This document shows positions 1 to 10,838 of a stretch of 64,000 bases of DNA, piece after piece (position 1 is the first letter of the stretch; every line of letters begins with the position of its first letter). The DNA lies in NCBI GenBank assembly GCA_036365515.1, contig CM070877.1:55278475-55342474 (forward strand). The letters run 5' to 3'. Both the position numbers and the translations under genes were made by a program. Below the pieces are notes generated by a model. The model saw nothing but the letters and a program-made list of their open reading frames with translations, was not told the DNA's origin and searched no databases. Origin of the DNA: Torymus aiolomorphi (taxonomy: Eukaryota > Arthropoda > Insecta > Hymenoptera > Torymidae).

Positions 1-119
1 ACCAAGAATCTACGCAGATATGGAAAATCTTTTACAAGAAATAAATAATTTACCTATTATGAAAAATCACTTACAATTCAAAAAATATGACGTGGAGGAT
101 TTATAGGAATTGAACGAAT

Positions 120-516
120 TTGTCAGGATACTTGTGACACGAATTTTCATAGTTTAATATTGTCTGAAAAACTCTTGAGAATTATTGGTTTTGAAAACCG
201 TAATCTTGAAAAAATTAAAGGTACAGTTGTCTGTCAAAGACCGGCTGGCCTTCTTAGTGATTTACCGTCAATGATAAGAGTGCGATATTTGTGAACCTTA
301 CATTACAGGTGATGTACACACATCTCTTTTACGTATTGTTCCTTTTAATATGAACGAGTATCAATATGGTACGATTGAGATTAAAAACTTTACCACATCA
401 ATGTACATTCCATTGTTATCTACGTCGTTTCAATCGATCACAATAGATATAAAAGACTTCTATAGCATTCGATTACGGCACGTTGACAGTGATACTTCAT
501 TTTAAGAGAACCGCAT
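120..516 (+). pseudogene. Decayed minor capsid-like gene of a Polinton/adintovirus-like element
   Basis: Broken reading frames carry the conserved C-terminal half of a protein family that I associate with Polinton/adintovirus-like elements in arthropod genomes. Around 291-440 a frame contains a VGD-type segment followed by LLRIVPF, then a stretch like 'yiPLlsTSFQSITIDIKD'; after a frameshift near 455-470 the frame ends in YGTLTVILHF at about 472-503. Upstream frames (about 160-280) contain a IIGF block that fits the same family. No start is visible and the gene runs into the window edge with at least two frameshifts, so it is a fossil. The order with the next two genes supports a capsid-module fragment. 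The family name is from memory; the role (penton or minor jelly-roll) is inferred. Confidence 0.5.
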
Positions 517-519
517 AAG

Positions 520-880
520 ATGGGTTATTTTGAAGCAACTTATGATAACCAAAATGGCCGTGATCCATTTGATAATTATATTACAATAGATACACCTATG
601 TAAAAGGGAAAAGGTGTTGGAAGCTTTTTAAAAGGTGTTTGTTGTAGTGTTTTACCGCTTGTAAAAAAGGTGGTAAGGCTGTAGAAAAAGTTGTTGGCAA
701 AGAGGCTTTACGAGCAGGTGTAAATATTTTAGATGACATTACACATGAAAAGCCTTTTAAAGAATCTTTTCGCAATAATATACAAGAATCAGAAAAAAAT
801 TTGGTAATAAAAAATACCCTGTAAAAATAAAAGGAAAACTTTGAAAGAAAAACGTACTGCACGTGATATTTTTGAAGAAT
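520..880 (+). pseudogene. Decayed small basic capsid-associated protein gene
   Basis: An ATG at 520 opens a frame that hits TAA at 601. It continues with a glycine-rich motif (KGKGVGSFLKG) and, after a 1-nt shift near 665, a basic stretch with KKGGKAVEKVVGKEALRAG and then PFKESFRN, ending at about 832-836. Short basic proteins with a GxGxFxxGlfrxvlP...KavgKeaLraG pattern sit between the two larger structural genes in related arthropod elements as I recall them; they resemble adenovirus-core-like cationic peptides. Position between the two neighbouring capsid-type pseudogenes supports the reading. It is broken by a stop and a frameshift. Confidence 0.45.
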
Positions 881-1455
881 AATGGTTTTGTCTACATAGT
901 GGTTCATGTGCATGTCTTAAATCTGAAGTGAATTTATTTAGCGTACCTCTTACTCAAACAACGATTGAAAATTCAAGTTATGTTCAATACAAGCCAATAT
1001 CTTCGCTAACTGAAGGGTGGCCAAAAGAGTTATCTATACTGGTAACAAGTGAATATATCGACCTTGCACATACTCTGATTAGTATTCGTGTAACTATTGC
1101 ACAAACAGTAACACCTCCTGAAACCATAGATAAAAATACCTTGAAAAATGTTGGTCCTGTAAACAATTTTATGCACTCGATATTTAATCAAGTTGATGTG
1201 TTTTTAATCAAAAACCTGTTTCCCCAACCAATAACGCCTAAGCTTATCGATCATACATTGAAACTTTATTAAACTATGGATCTGCAGCTAAAAAATCTCA
1301 TCTCACCAGCGCACTATGGTACACCGACACCCTTGGAAAAATGGATGCTACAGATAACGAAAATGAAAGTCTTACAAGTCGTCGAAACCTTATGGGTAAG
1401 GAGCAAAACATAGATATGATTGGGTATATGGAGAATTGTCAGGTACTTTTAATTT
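881..1455 (+). pseudogene. F54H12.2-like (probable major capsid-type) pseudogene
   Basis: From about 881 the frames carry GSCACLKSEVNLFSVPLTQT, then a long uninterrupted part (928-1272), and after a frameshift near 1260 a part with LLNYGSAAKKSHLTSALWYT and IDMIGYM, ending around 1455. This is the pattern of the widespread 'uncharacterized protein F54H12.2-like' family (LFSVPPTQT ... ETLLNYG.AAK.SHLTS.LW..DT.G.MD ... IDMIGy). I infer that it is the major capsid-type protein of Polinton/adintovirus-like elements. Only the N-terminal third survives; frameshifts near 895 and 1260 inactivate it, and the BEL element LTR begins just downstream at 1511. Family match is strong, functional label moderate. 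Confidence 0.6.
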
Positions 1456-1510
1456 TTAACGAAATTTTTTTTTTTAAATCTCGGAGCACATTACTGAACT
1501 TCGGTATACA

Positions 1511-1891
1511 TGTTTTAAAAACCATACCAATAGAGTATTTAAGAATACTCCTCACTCAAAGGAATTTCTCAACATCTACCTCTCCTCTGCGTGGCATGAG
1601 ATCTGTCAGCCAATCAGACCTCTCGCCTCAAGCTTAGCTAGAGCGCTTTTTCTCTGCGACTTGTTGCGACCTCAGTTCCGCTCGAAGAGCTCTAAAGAGC
1701 AGCCGTTGCACACTCCAAGAAAACCACCTTAAGACACGAAATTAACTACCAGATTACAAGCACCTTAGTACCTACAGTCAAAGTGACTCAACGGACTTGA
1801 ATAAACTATTATAGTTTTAGATTTTAATCAAGTGTCGATAACTCATTTATCACCTTCTCCCCCGGCGAGTATTATTTCATTATTTCATACA
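1511..1891 (+). repeat. 5' LTR of the BEL/Pao element
   Basis: Begins TGTTTTAAAA and ends TTTCATACA, and aligns along its length with 14247-14597 (shared blocks: CTCAAAGGAATTTCTCAA-like, CACTCCAAGAAAA, CCTTCTCCCCCGGCGAGTA). It is about 30 bp longer than the 3' copy because of extra sequence just after its start. The many substitutions between the LTRs suggest an old insertion. Confidence 0.8.
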
Positions 1892-1909
1892 TGGTCCTTC
1901 GAGCCGGAT
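1892..1909 (+). promoter_or_regulatory. Primer-binding site matching tRNA-Tyr
   Basis: TGGTCCTTCGAGCCGGAT lies immediately after the LTR. Its complement, TCCGGCTCGAAGGACCA, is the 3' end expected for animal tRNA-Tyr including the CCA tail. This fixes the 5' LTR end at 1891 and the element's plus orientation. Confidence 0.8.
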
Positions 1910-4080
1910 TATGAGGCGGTGAAGTTAAAGGTGCGTTTAAATGCTAAGGTAAAGTGGTGAAAAGGTGCGTGGCAAAGCTCTCGATAAAACTGCAGAAACC
2001 TGCAAAATTCCTCAATTTCGCAGCATCATCGAGCATCGGCGACATCGGCGCCATTTTGATCACGCCGGCGATGCTCAGTGACTGCGCAGAATCTCCACGG
2101 CTAGTTTGCAGACCCCACTGTGCACATCTCTCACACCATTAGGGAATTCCAGCCGGCATCATCTCGGTGGCATCATCACCGAGATCATCGTCATCAGCAT
2201 CACCCGCACCCGTAAGTAAAAGGACACGGGTGAGCTGGCTCGCTGCCATTAGGCTCTCCGATGCGCCGAGCAGCTGCCTACCTTATTGGTAGACGGCGTA
2301 CTCTCATCTCCCGACAAGAGCTGGAGACAGGACTCCAACTCGCTGCAAGCCTGCAATTCATCGCTTGACAGCCGAAACCGGATCCATCATCGCAGAAGCG
2401 GCGCGCCTATTCAACGTCGCCGTTCCTGCTCATCTTCGCAGCAGTGGAAACTACAGCGTGCCGTATCAAGGTACGCCCTTCTGCTGCTCGAGTGCGGACG
2501 CTACGGCCATATCTCTCGCGCATCAGCGCCCTCGCAGCGCCGTATTGCCTTCTCGTCGATTTGCCTTTGACGAGCGGACGACAACAGCGGCGCACTTCAT
2601 CTCTCAACACTTACAGACAACGTGCTCTCTCACTCATTCTTTTCGTTTCAGCTGACGCTTCTTCCATCACGCGGCTGGTTTTCTAGGCGCATGGCATATC
2701 TATCGCTCGCCGCCGCCTCTCTCCGCCGAGCCTCCTTCACGAGAGCTTTAGCTCATCCAAACCTGCGGCTAGAAGCGAACGACAGGAGTGGACAGCGACA
2801 GAAACTCGTATCATCAGCGGCCGGATGAGGTGGCCATTTTCGGCGCAGGATCGTGTTCCCTCTCTCTCTCACTCTCGCAGAGCAATCATCGTGCCAGGCC
2901 TGGTCCTCAGGCTCGCTTCGACCACAAGACGTTAGCTCTCTCTCCTCACGGCGGACGGAGCGCCGCCATTATCGAGGCACAGGAGTGCGTGCGGCGTCTT
3001 CCTTGTTGAGCACGGCCGGCGCGACCGTGCAGATACCATTTACGGGGCGCGCAGGAGCGCTCTCGCCGTACATCGGGCTCGGCGCCACAATCAACGAGCA
3101 CACAGCGGACGGCGCTGTATGCTAAACTCATCGACGGTCACGCTGCATATGGTGCAACCGACTACGGTCGACGTGCCTTACCACATCATCGCTCTTCAAA
3201 AACTTCTATCTTCAAGCTTCGATATATCTACCTGCTGCAGCTTCAAGCTGATTTACATCACCATCTGCGACCACGGATTACCTTAACGGCCGACTTCACA
3301 TCTCTCATCGGTCGCTACTTGCTCAGCCGCATCTTCGAGGCCACCATGTGATTGCTTAGCAAGGGAGTATTCGGAGGATAGAGTTTGACCGTAAGATCCT
3401 TTCAGTTATTTTAAAACTAAAGGAGTTCAAAGTTTGAAATTAGATTACTACTCTTATGTGAAATTTAGTTTGGAATACTTTTAAATTCAGTTTACAACCT
3501 AAATTCAACTCGCTGCTGTATGCTTGTACTCAGTTTCGCTATTATGGTATTTCCTAAAGGTTATTCAGTTTTGAGGACTTCTAGTTTGAATTTCAGTTGC
3601 CAACTGTAGTTTAGCAGGAGATATTAATTGCTGCCTGTCAAGTTCTGAAGGTTTTCTGTAAAATTACAAGCTTAATTCTACTCAGATTTGCTTGAGATTT
3701 GGAGTGTTGCCTATTGTGGTAGCACGCAGCTTGCTGGCATGATAACTATAGGTTATGTGCACTAGTATTTATTATTTTAGTGTAATTTCAGACACGTCGA
3801 ATCGAGAATTCTGAAGCGCCTGTAACAGGGCTGCATTGTAGCTGCTAGGAGGGCTACCTAACGCAGCTTGAGTAGCTGTGTTCGCTATAGATCATTCTTA
3901 ATTGTTTAAATTTAATTGTTTCGGCGTGTTCCATTTGGTGCCAGAGGCTGTTCTAGATATATTAGTTCATTATTTTAGTTTAAAGGGTATTCAGCCGTAT
4001 GTCTCTTCAACTTTAATTGGGCTCTCAGGGTTGATGAACTCTGAACCAATTTATTCTATTTGAGTTTGACCTGTAACTTA
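1910..4080 (+). other. Long leader of the BEL element (no recognisable gene)
   Basis: GC-rich sequence (about 1990-3350) with several overlapping short ORFs on both strands, then AT-richer sequence to the insertion point of the DNA transposon. None of the ORFs resembles a known protein and their overlap on both strands fits base composition rather than coding. It sits between primer site and gag, so it is probably the untranslated leader, possibly with further unrecognised insertions. A pyrimidine tract plus AG near 3785-3793 could be a splice acceptor, but I cannot test this. Confidence 0.45.
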
Positions 4081-4961
4081 CAAGGAAACCGATCGAGGTG
4101 TCCGCCTCCGATTTTCCTGAATTTTTGATATGTTGTAGAGGACCGAAAAATAAGAGGCTCGAGATTTTTTTTATCGGCGCAATCCCTTATTAAAGGGGTA
4201 AAAACCGCCCTTAAAGTTTACCTCCGAAAACGGTTTTTTTTAATATCTTAAGTTCTAATCGATATTTTGCAATGAAACAAAATGGAACATATTTCTCCTT
4301 GAATTATGTAACCATCAAGTATAGTTTGGTCCTCGAGGGTGGCAACCCTTACTTTTTATTTTAGAAAAACCTTATTTTTTAAACTATTTCTGCATATAAT
4401 ATTTGCAATAAAATTAATTAATTATTATAAAAATCATTTTTTGACTTAAAATAAAAAATAAAGTTTACGTGTTTCAGGGTTTTTGCAAATAAACACGTCA
4501 TCAGGAGTAAACAACCCTTTAGGCACAAAATACTTTCAAACTATTAAAATTAATATATTAAGTTATATATAATGCATAATTTATTTTTATTTGGGCTATT
4601 TTTTCTATGGGCCCAATTTCCTATTAAAGGGGTAAAACGCACCTCTAAAAATCACCCCTAAAATAGGTTTTATCTGAATATCCCAAGTTCAGATTCAAAT
4701 TTAAAATGAAACAAAATGAAAAATATTTCTCTTTGAAATGCCAAATTAGCTACCCTTATATTTTATTTCGGAAAAAATTTCTTTTTTAATTTTTTTTGTA
4801 TACAATATTTGCAATAAAATTAAATAATTATTATTAAAATTCAAAATCAAAGTTGATTTGTTTTAGGATTTTTTCTAATAACAACATTATTGGGATTTAG
4901 GAGCCCCTTGGGCACGTATACTTACAATTAGTACCTTTGAAATAAATATTTTGAGGTGTAT
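4081..4961. repeat. Left terminal inverted repeat of CAAGG copy 1
   Basis: Starts CAAGGAAACC and reads inward to GAGGTGTAT; the reverse complement of 7907-8787 matches almost base for base. It contains two internal blocks about 430 bp apart with the same order of words (ATTAAAGGGGTAAAA, then CCC-rich, then AATGAAACAAAATG), so the TIR is itself built from a diverged tandem unit. Confidence 0.85.
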
Positions 4962-5608
4962 GGTGCGTATAATCAGAATAAATAATCATGGATATTTTAT
5001 TTATTGCAGATTGATTTGTCTATAGGCTCAATTTTCTATTTAATGAATAAAAATCACTGACAAAGAATTTGACAATTTCGTTATTTTAATGTTCAAAATA
5101 TAATAGCATAAGATAAATAGAGGAATAAATAATTACATGACTATATTTTTATTATTTCTGCATAAATATTTGTATGCAGAAAAGCTTTTAAAAGCTGAGC
5201 CAGGATTAAAATTATTTTCATGGTATATTTTGCAATTAGTTTTTTTTTATATATCACTGCTTGATAATTATAGTTTACTTATAATTTTAGAATATTTATG
5301 TTTGCGTATTTAGGCATATCACATTATATTTCATTTGTACTTTTTCATAAATACTTATTTTTAAGTAAATATTTTCCTGATTTCTATTTATATATATGAA
5401 TAAGCGATTTTTTGTAAGCCCATCTTGTAAACATGCATAAGCAAAGATGACGCAAGTGAGCTTGGAGTCCACGGCTGCCTAAAAACGGATGAGTTAGTCA
5501 GGATATTTTTATCGGTTCTGTTGCGAGGTACAAATTTTCGAGAGTCCGCTATTTGTTTTTTTCCTACAATAGAATTTATTATTTCATAAAAATCAAAGAA
5601 TAGAAAAA

Positions 5609-7521
5609 ATGAAGGTAAATCCTATCAACGTCATAAATTTATTATTGGCAGCATTCTCAGGGCTTCAGATACCAGAAAGTCCTGTTAATCTTGTTGAAAT
5701 GGATTTAGCTGAAAAATTCGAAATATTTTATACGACAGTATGAATAATTTTAATGCGATTGAAACAATGGAAGAAGAAACATTAGATTTTCAAGAGCAAT
5801 TTAAAAATTATGAAGTACAAGCCATTGAAAATGACGCAATTTTCAATGAAAAAAAAAGATTATGATGTATGTTCATACGATTATGAAGAGTTGAGCTTCG
5901 ATTATAAAAAAAGAGCAGTCGAATATTGGAGATCAGGTAAAACTAAAAAAAATCGCAGTATAGAAAGTGTTAAACATCGATTTAAATTAGTTAATTCAGA
6001 ACGGCAACTGCGTCGATGGGCTAGTCAAATCAACTAAGGTGGAACTTACAAAGAAAAATTATATCAAATTTCTGAATTTGTTTTAAAAAATCTCAAAGAA
6101 TCTCTCTGATAGCTGGCCATATTATTCACGATATTGATATACGTAGGTGGGCCTTAGAAGCATAAAAATAATTTAGAATTTAATGATATTAGATTCAAAG
6201 CAAGTGATTTCTGGCTGCGAAAATTTAAGAAAGCTCACAGAATTGTCAGTAGAAAAATCAACAAATTTATAACAAAAAAAACTCTTGAGGACAAAGAAAC
6301 TGTAAATCAAGAAGCCAGTAAATTTGTAACCGACATCAAACTACTGATTTCAGAAGTTGGAACTGAAAATACCTACAATGCTGATCAAAGTAGATTTCAA
6401 TTAGAATTACATACTGGTCGTACATTAGCTGAAGAAGGAACAAAGACTGTTGAATGTGTTGTGCAATCTGTTTCACCAACAACACATAGTTATACAATAT
6501 TACCTACAATTAATGCTGCTGGAAAATTGCTCTCTCCATTATTTATAGTTTTAAAAGAGACTAAAGATGAATTTGGACCAATAATACAAAAAATTTTATT
6601 TCAGCCAGATAACGTATGTTTGATGGCATCTAAATCTGTCAAAATGACATCATGTGAGTGAAATTAAATAAAGTGTACTTGTATTCGTAAACTTGTAGCT
6701 TATATCTATTTTAAAGATTTTACTTGTAAACTTTTAATTTCAGTAGACTCATATTAAAAAAGGTTTACAATAATTAGTAAATTATTTTTAAAATAAGGTA
6801 TTTTAACGTAAACTCCGAAAATTATAAAAAAGTTCTTGTAAATTATCAATGAATTTCATTATTTATTTTTGTTAATTGGATTTCATGTAATAAATCGATA
6901 TATATTAATAGAAATAGCAATAGTTTACTATAATGACCTGCAAAATTTATTTGTTTACAATTTATTTTTAGATCATTTTCGGAAATGGTTAAGGGATGTA
7001 TTTTTTCCAAATGTTGGAAAAATAGTATATTATTGCTAGATTCTTGGAGTGGACATTGCACACAAGCAGTCTAAAGAGAAAAACCTGATGATAAAAACAT
7101 CAAACTTTTCAAAATTCCTAAAGGTACAACTGGAAAAATACAACCGCTGGATGTGTTTGGTTTTCGTATATGGCAAAATTTTGTGAGACACTTTTCCGAT
7201 AGTGTAATTTTGTTGGATAAGGATATAAGTTTGCACGTACGAAATAATGTAATTAAATTGCACTCTCTGGTGCACAATCAGTTATCTTCTCCTCGATACG
7301 TAAATCTTTTTAAATACTCTTGGTATAAAAGCGGTTATATCGATAATAAACCAAATGAATTTTTAAATCCGGTGGACTTTAGCTTTGGAGGATCCCAAGC
7401 TCATTGTGAGGTACCAGGATGTAAAAATACTGCTATTATAAAATGCTCATGGTGTCAGAAATCACTCTGCTTAAAACATTTTTTTGAAGATTTTCATTAT
7501 TGTTCAACATATAATCCTTAA
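5609..7521 (+). pseudogene. DDD transposase pseudogene with intron (CAAGG family)
   Basis: Start chosen at ATG 5609 because MKVNPINVINLLLA matches the N-terminus of the second copy (MKINPLNVINLLLA). Then come a premature stop near 5740, a helix-turn-helix-like region (FDYKKRAVEYWRSGKTKKN, about 5890-5960), a CAA-to-TAA type stop at 6036, the first catalytic Asp in YNADQSRF (codon 6383), QSVSPTTHSYTILP and LLSPLFIVLKE, an intron (6654-6971), the second Asp in LLLDSWSGH (codon 7039), the third in GKIQPLDV (codon 7150), and a C-terminal Cys/His cluster (CEVPGC...CSWCQKSLC...H...HYC, 7408-7503). It would cut and rejoin the CAAGG termini in the nucleus. Several stops and frameshifts make this copy inactive. 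The Cys/His tail could bind metal and DNA or protein; that is inference. Confidence 0.8.
6654..6971 (+). other. Intron in the CAAGG-family transposase gene, copy 1
   Basis: The coding match stops at AAAATGACATCAT and is followed by the donor GTGAGTG; matching protein resumes after TTTATTTTTAG with a HFRKWLRDVFFP segment. Copy 2 has an intron at the equivalent codon (54518-54599), which makes the call much stronger than splice words alone. Confidence 0.7.
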
Positions 7522-7906
7522 ACAAAATTAATTGCGATAAGAACTAAATTATAAGCTCAATTGTATAGAGTTTCTTTGAATATTTTTTGACTATTTGTGA
7601 AAATATACCTATATTTTACTTTTAATAAAAATTAATTACATAATAACAATTAATATTTTATATTATATTTTTCTATTTATATTTTAATTTTTTTATTTTT
7701 ATTTACATTTTTCTATTCATTAGATTAGTCAATCATTTAACTCACCTATTCTTTTCCCAGTTCCATCCTTTTTATTTACCTATAAATACGAACAAAATAT
7801 TCGAATATAAATTGCACAATAAGTATAAGAGTTTATAAGTGACTTCATTAATTACGCTATCTCGATAAAAAAAACTGACACAAAAATAAACTAAATCTGC
7901 ATTATA

Positions 7907-8787
7907 ATACACCTCAAAATATTTATTTCAAAGGTACTAATTGTAAGTATACGTGCCCAAGGGGCTCCTAAATCCCAATAATGTTGTTATTAGAAAAAAT
8001 CCTAAAACAAGTCAACTTTGATTTTGAATTTTAATAATAATTATTTAATTTTATTGCAAATATTGTATACAAAAAAAATTAAAAAAGAAATTTTTTCCGA
8101 AATAAAATATAAGGGTAGCTAATTTGGCATTTCAAAGAGAAATATTTTTCATTTTGTTTCATTTTAAATTTGAATCTGAACTTGGGATATTCAGATAAAA
8201 CCTATTTTAGGGGTGATTTTTAGGGGTGCGTTTTACCCCTTTACTAGGAAATTGGGCCCATAGAAAAAATAGCCCAAATAAAAATAAATTATGCATTATA
8301 TATAACTTAATATATTAATTTTAATAGTTTGAAAGTATTTTGTGCCTAAAGGGTTGTTTACCGCTGATGACGTGTTTATTTGCAAAAACCCTGAAACACG
8401 TAAACTTTATTTTTTATTTTAAGTCAAAAAATGATTTTTATAATAATTAATTAATTTTATTGCAAATATTATATGCAGAAATAGTTTAAAAAATAAGGTT
8501 TTTCTAAAATAAAAAGTAAGGGTTGCCACCCTCGAGGACCAAACTATACTTGATGGTTACATAATTCAAGGAGAAATATGTTCCATTTTGTTTCATTGCA
8601 AAATATCGATTAGAACTTAAGATATTAAAAAAAACCGTTTTCGGGGGTAAAGTTTAAGGGCGGTTTTCACCCCTTTAATAAGGGATTGGGCCGATAAAAA
8701 ATATTGCGAGTCTCTTATTTTTCGGTCCTCTACAACATATCAAAAATTCAGGAAAATCGGAGGCGGACACCTCGATCGGTTTCCTTG
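7907..8787. repeat. Right terminal inverted repeat of CAAGG copy 1
   Basis: Reverse complement of 4081-4961 with few differences, for example ACTAGG versus ATTAAA near 8240. Ends TTTCCTTG followed by the TTA duplication. Confidence 0.85.
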
Positions 8788-8950
8788 TTAGTATTTTTAA
8801 TTCAATATCAATTAAAGCGTATTGAGTTCAATTAATCAATTGAGAAGTGTATTGTATAGCTGTTATCTATAACGTCAAATACTACCATGTCTCAACCTAC
8901 AATATAGCTAAAAATTAGAATTCTCGTGAGAATTTTCGATTTTAGTCATG

Positions 8951-10400
8951 TAGAAACTTTATGAAGTCCAGCTTGCATTGCATAAGAAAATTGCAAATTC
9001 CTTTGCAAACTTCAAGGCGAAGGGTAAGGCTAGCATGAGTCGCGGAGCTGCCAAGGCTCGCTTTGAGGGAGTAGTTGCTTATTTGGCTTCCTTTCATATC
9101 AATCACGTAAGTATTTTGGATCTTCCAGGAGTTGACGAAAATCATCAATATTTTGCTGATAAGGTTTATGATGTCATAGAAGAAAACTACTTTGATAAGA
9201 AAGGGGACTTCTGTGAGTTTCTGGAAGGTACCACCCTTGCAACTGGCTCTGGGTCACCTACTAGCAATTCCGCTCAGTTAAATGCTACTTTGACTCAGGA
9301 TTCCTCTGAAGGCTCCGCATCGCTCATTCGTTCTCTACCTAAAATCGATCTTTCCAAGTTCTCTGGGAAGCACTCAGATTGGGAGAATTTCAGGGATGTT
9401 TTTGATTCTATTATCTATTCTAGAGATGACCGAAACTCAATAACTAAATTTTATTATTTTCGCACTCATCTCATTGATGAGGCGCTCGATAAGATGAAAT
9501 CGCTGTCCCTAACTACTGGGAATTTCGATAAAGCTTGGAAAGTGCTTGTCGATTACTGCGAAAACAAGCGCAGGTTAGTTCATGCTCATTTAGCGGGCTT
9601 TCTCGCTGTCAACCCCATGAAATCGGAGACTTTCTCTGAATTCAAGCGTCTCATCAACGAACTCACGACTTATATTGACGCGTTGACCGCTTTAAAGCGC
9701 CCCGTTGCTAATTGGAGTGACTTCATTGTGTTTTCTATTGTCAGTCGTCTAGACTCCAATACTCGAAAGGATTGGGAGAAGGCACAGGGAGACTCCACGG
9801 ATCTCCCTTCCTTTCAACACGTAAAAACTTTCCTTCACACTCAAATATTGACGCTGGAGTCAATTGAAGGAAGTAGTAAGGCGGTCTCTTCTAGCCAATC
9901 AAAAGGCCAAACCCTTCAAGGCAGGCAGAGTAGAGATCATTCATCAGTGCACTCTCTGCAAACCTCCCTCAAGAGGGACGGTAAGAAAGGCACTCAATCC
10001 TGCTCATTTTGTCACAACAATCATTATATCGTCTTTTGTGACAAATTTAAAGCCAAAGCTCTACTTGAACGAAAGGATTTCATTAAGAAGGAGAGTTTAT
10101 GCCCAAATTGCTTAGGCAAGCACTCGCTCTAATCATGCCGTCCTGATCGGCGTTGTTTTATATGCAAGGGTAAACATCATACCTCGCTTCATAACCCGGT
10201 TATCCAACGAGAGGGTGCTCCGCTGGAAACCAAATCTATTGTCGACTCAGTCCAACTTTCTAGCGCTAATAAGGCCCTTTCTCCTGTAGCTCATTTAACA
10301 AACATTGAGTCTTCGTTTAGACAAGTACTGCTGGCTACTGCTTGCGTTTATGTGGAAGGACCAAACGGCGTATGGGTGCTGGCTCACGCTCTCATCGACC
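8951..10400 (+). pseudogene. BEL/Pao gag (one internal stop)
   Basis: The open frame follows a TAG at 8951 and has no ATG before codon M of KGKASMSRG (about 9034), so the true start is uncertain or was upstream of the inserted transposon. It contains PKIDLSKFSGKHSDWENFRD (about 9340), the BEL/Pao gag signature, and two zinc knuckles: CSFCHNNHYIVFC near 10002 and CPNCLGKHSL-stop-SCRPDRRCFICKGKHH at 10100-10190. The stop TAA at 10130-10132 cuts the second knuckle. Beyond it the same frame continues into the protease. The product would assemble particles and bind RNA; this copy is truncated. Confidence 0.8.
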
Positions 10401-10729
10401 AGTGTTCTCAAGTGTCATTGATTTCTCGATCACTTTGTCAGCGTTTAAGGCTGAAGAACAAAGCTGTGCACGTTTCTATCTGTGGAGTTGGTAGCTATAA
10501 TGCTGCTGTTTCGTCTGAAACTGTAAGTTTCACAATTCGACCTCGTTTCAAATTTAACTTTTCATGCCAGATGCAAGCATTAGTCTTACCCTCTATTTCA
10601 TCTTATATCCCACCTACTCTACGCACGTCATGCGAATTGACTTATCTGAGTGGGCTTGAATTGGCCGATCCAAATTTCATGGATAAAGGGTCATATCGAC
10701 CTTCTGCTCGGAGCATCTATCCCGGATAG
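10352..10729 (+). pseudogene. BEL/Pao aspartic protease region
   Basis: Continues the gag frame after the stop. ALIDQCSQVSLISRSL (about 10390-10437) corresponds to the BEL/Pao protease active site, where DQGS is usual; the glycine is replaced by cysteine. Downstream, a +1 shift is needed to reach HIDLLLGASI (about 10694-10722), the conserved link to the RT, so there is a frameshift before 10690. The frame then runs into the foreign segment 10722-10838. Confidence 0.75.
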
Positions 10730-10838
10730 CACAAGATGTTTTTTAAACGTCATTATGACGTCAAATTTTAAACCTCGCGACGTCAGAAATATAAGTTGAT
10801 CAAACGTCATAATGACGTCAGAATGAAAGCAGGGTAAT
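10722..10838. repeat. MITE-like scrap with two 19-bp CRE-like repeats inside BEL pol
   Basis: About 115 bp separates two parts of pol that should be nearly adjacent (LLLGASI and VIRGREN-EPIASLSALGRL). It contains AAACGTCATTATGACGTCA and AAACGTCATAATGACGTCA, two 19-bp near-identical direct repeats, plus a further CGACGTCAG. The exact ends and any target duplication are not clear. Confidence 0.5.

Larger units (their letters stand above)
4081..8787 (+). mobile_element. CAAGG-family DNA transposon, copy 1 (3-bp TTA target duplication)
   Basis: Ends are CAAGGAAACCGATCGAGG and its reverse complement, flanked on both sides by TTA (4078-4080 and 8788-8790). The terminal inverted repeats are about 881 bp each (4081-4961 and 7907-8787). 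The interior carries a decayed transposase on the plus strand (5609-7521) with an intron. A second, diverged member with the same plan is at 53060-58213. A transposase with DQS...LLLDSW...GKIQPLDV motifs looks like the pogo/jerky DDE_1 group, but the duplication is 3 bp rather than TA. Superfamily left unassigned. Confidence 0.88.

Noticed and set aside
2286..3131. Overlapping ORFs of 60-96 codons in the GC-rich BEL leader
   Set aside because: They overlap on both strands and resemble nothing; GC-rich sequence is poor in stop codons.
4078..8790. Classical Tc1/mariner (TA duplication) for the CAAGG family
   Set aside because: The right flank of copy 1 starts TT, and the empty site in the 50.3-kb LTR shows a 3-bp TAA duplication.
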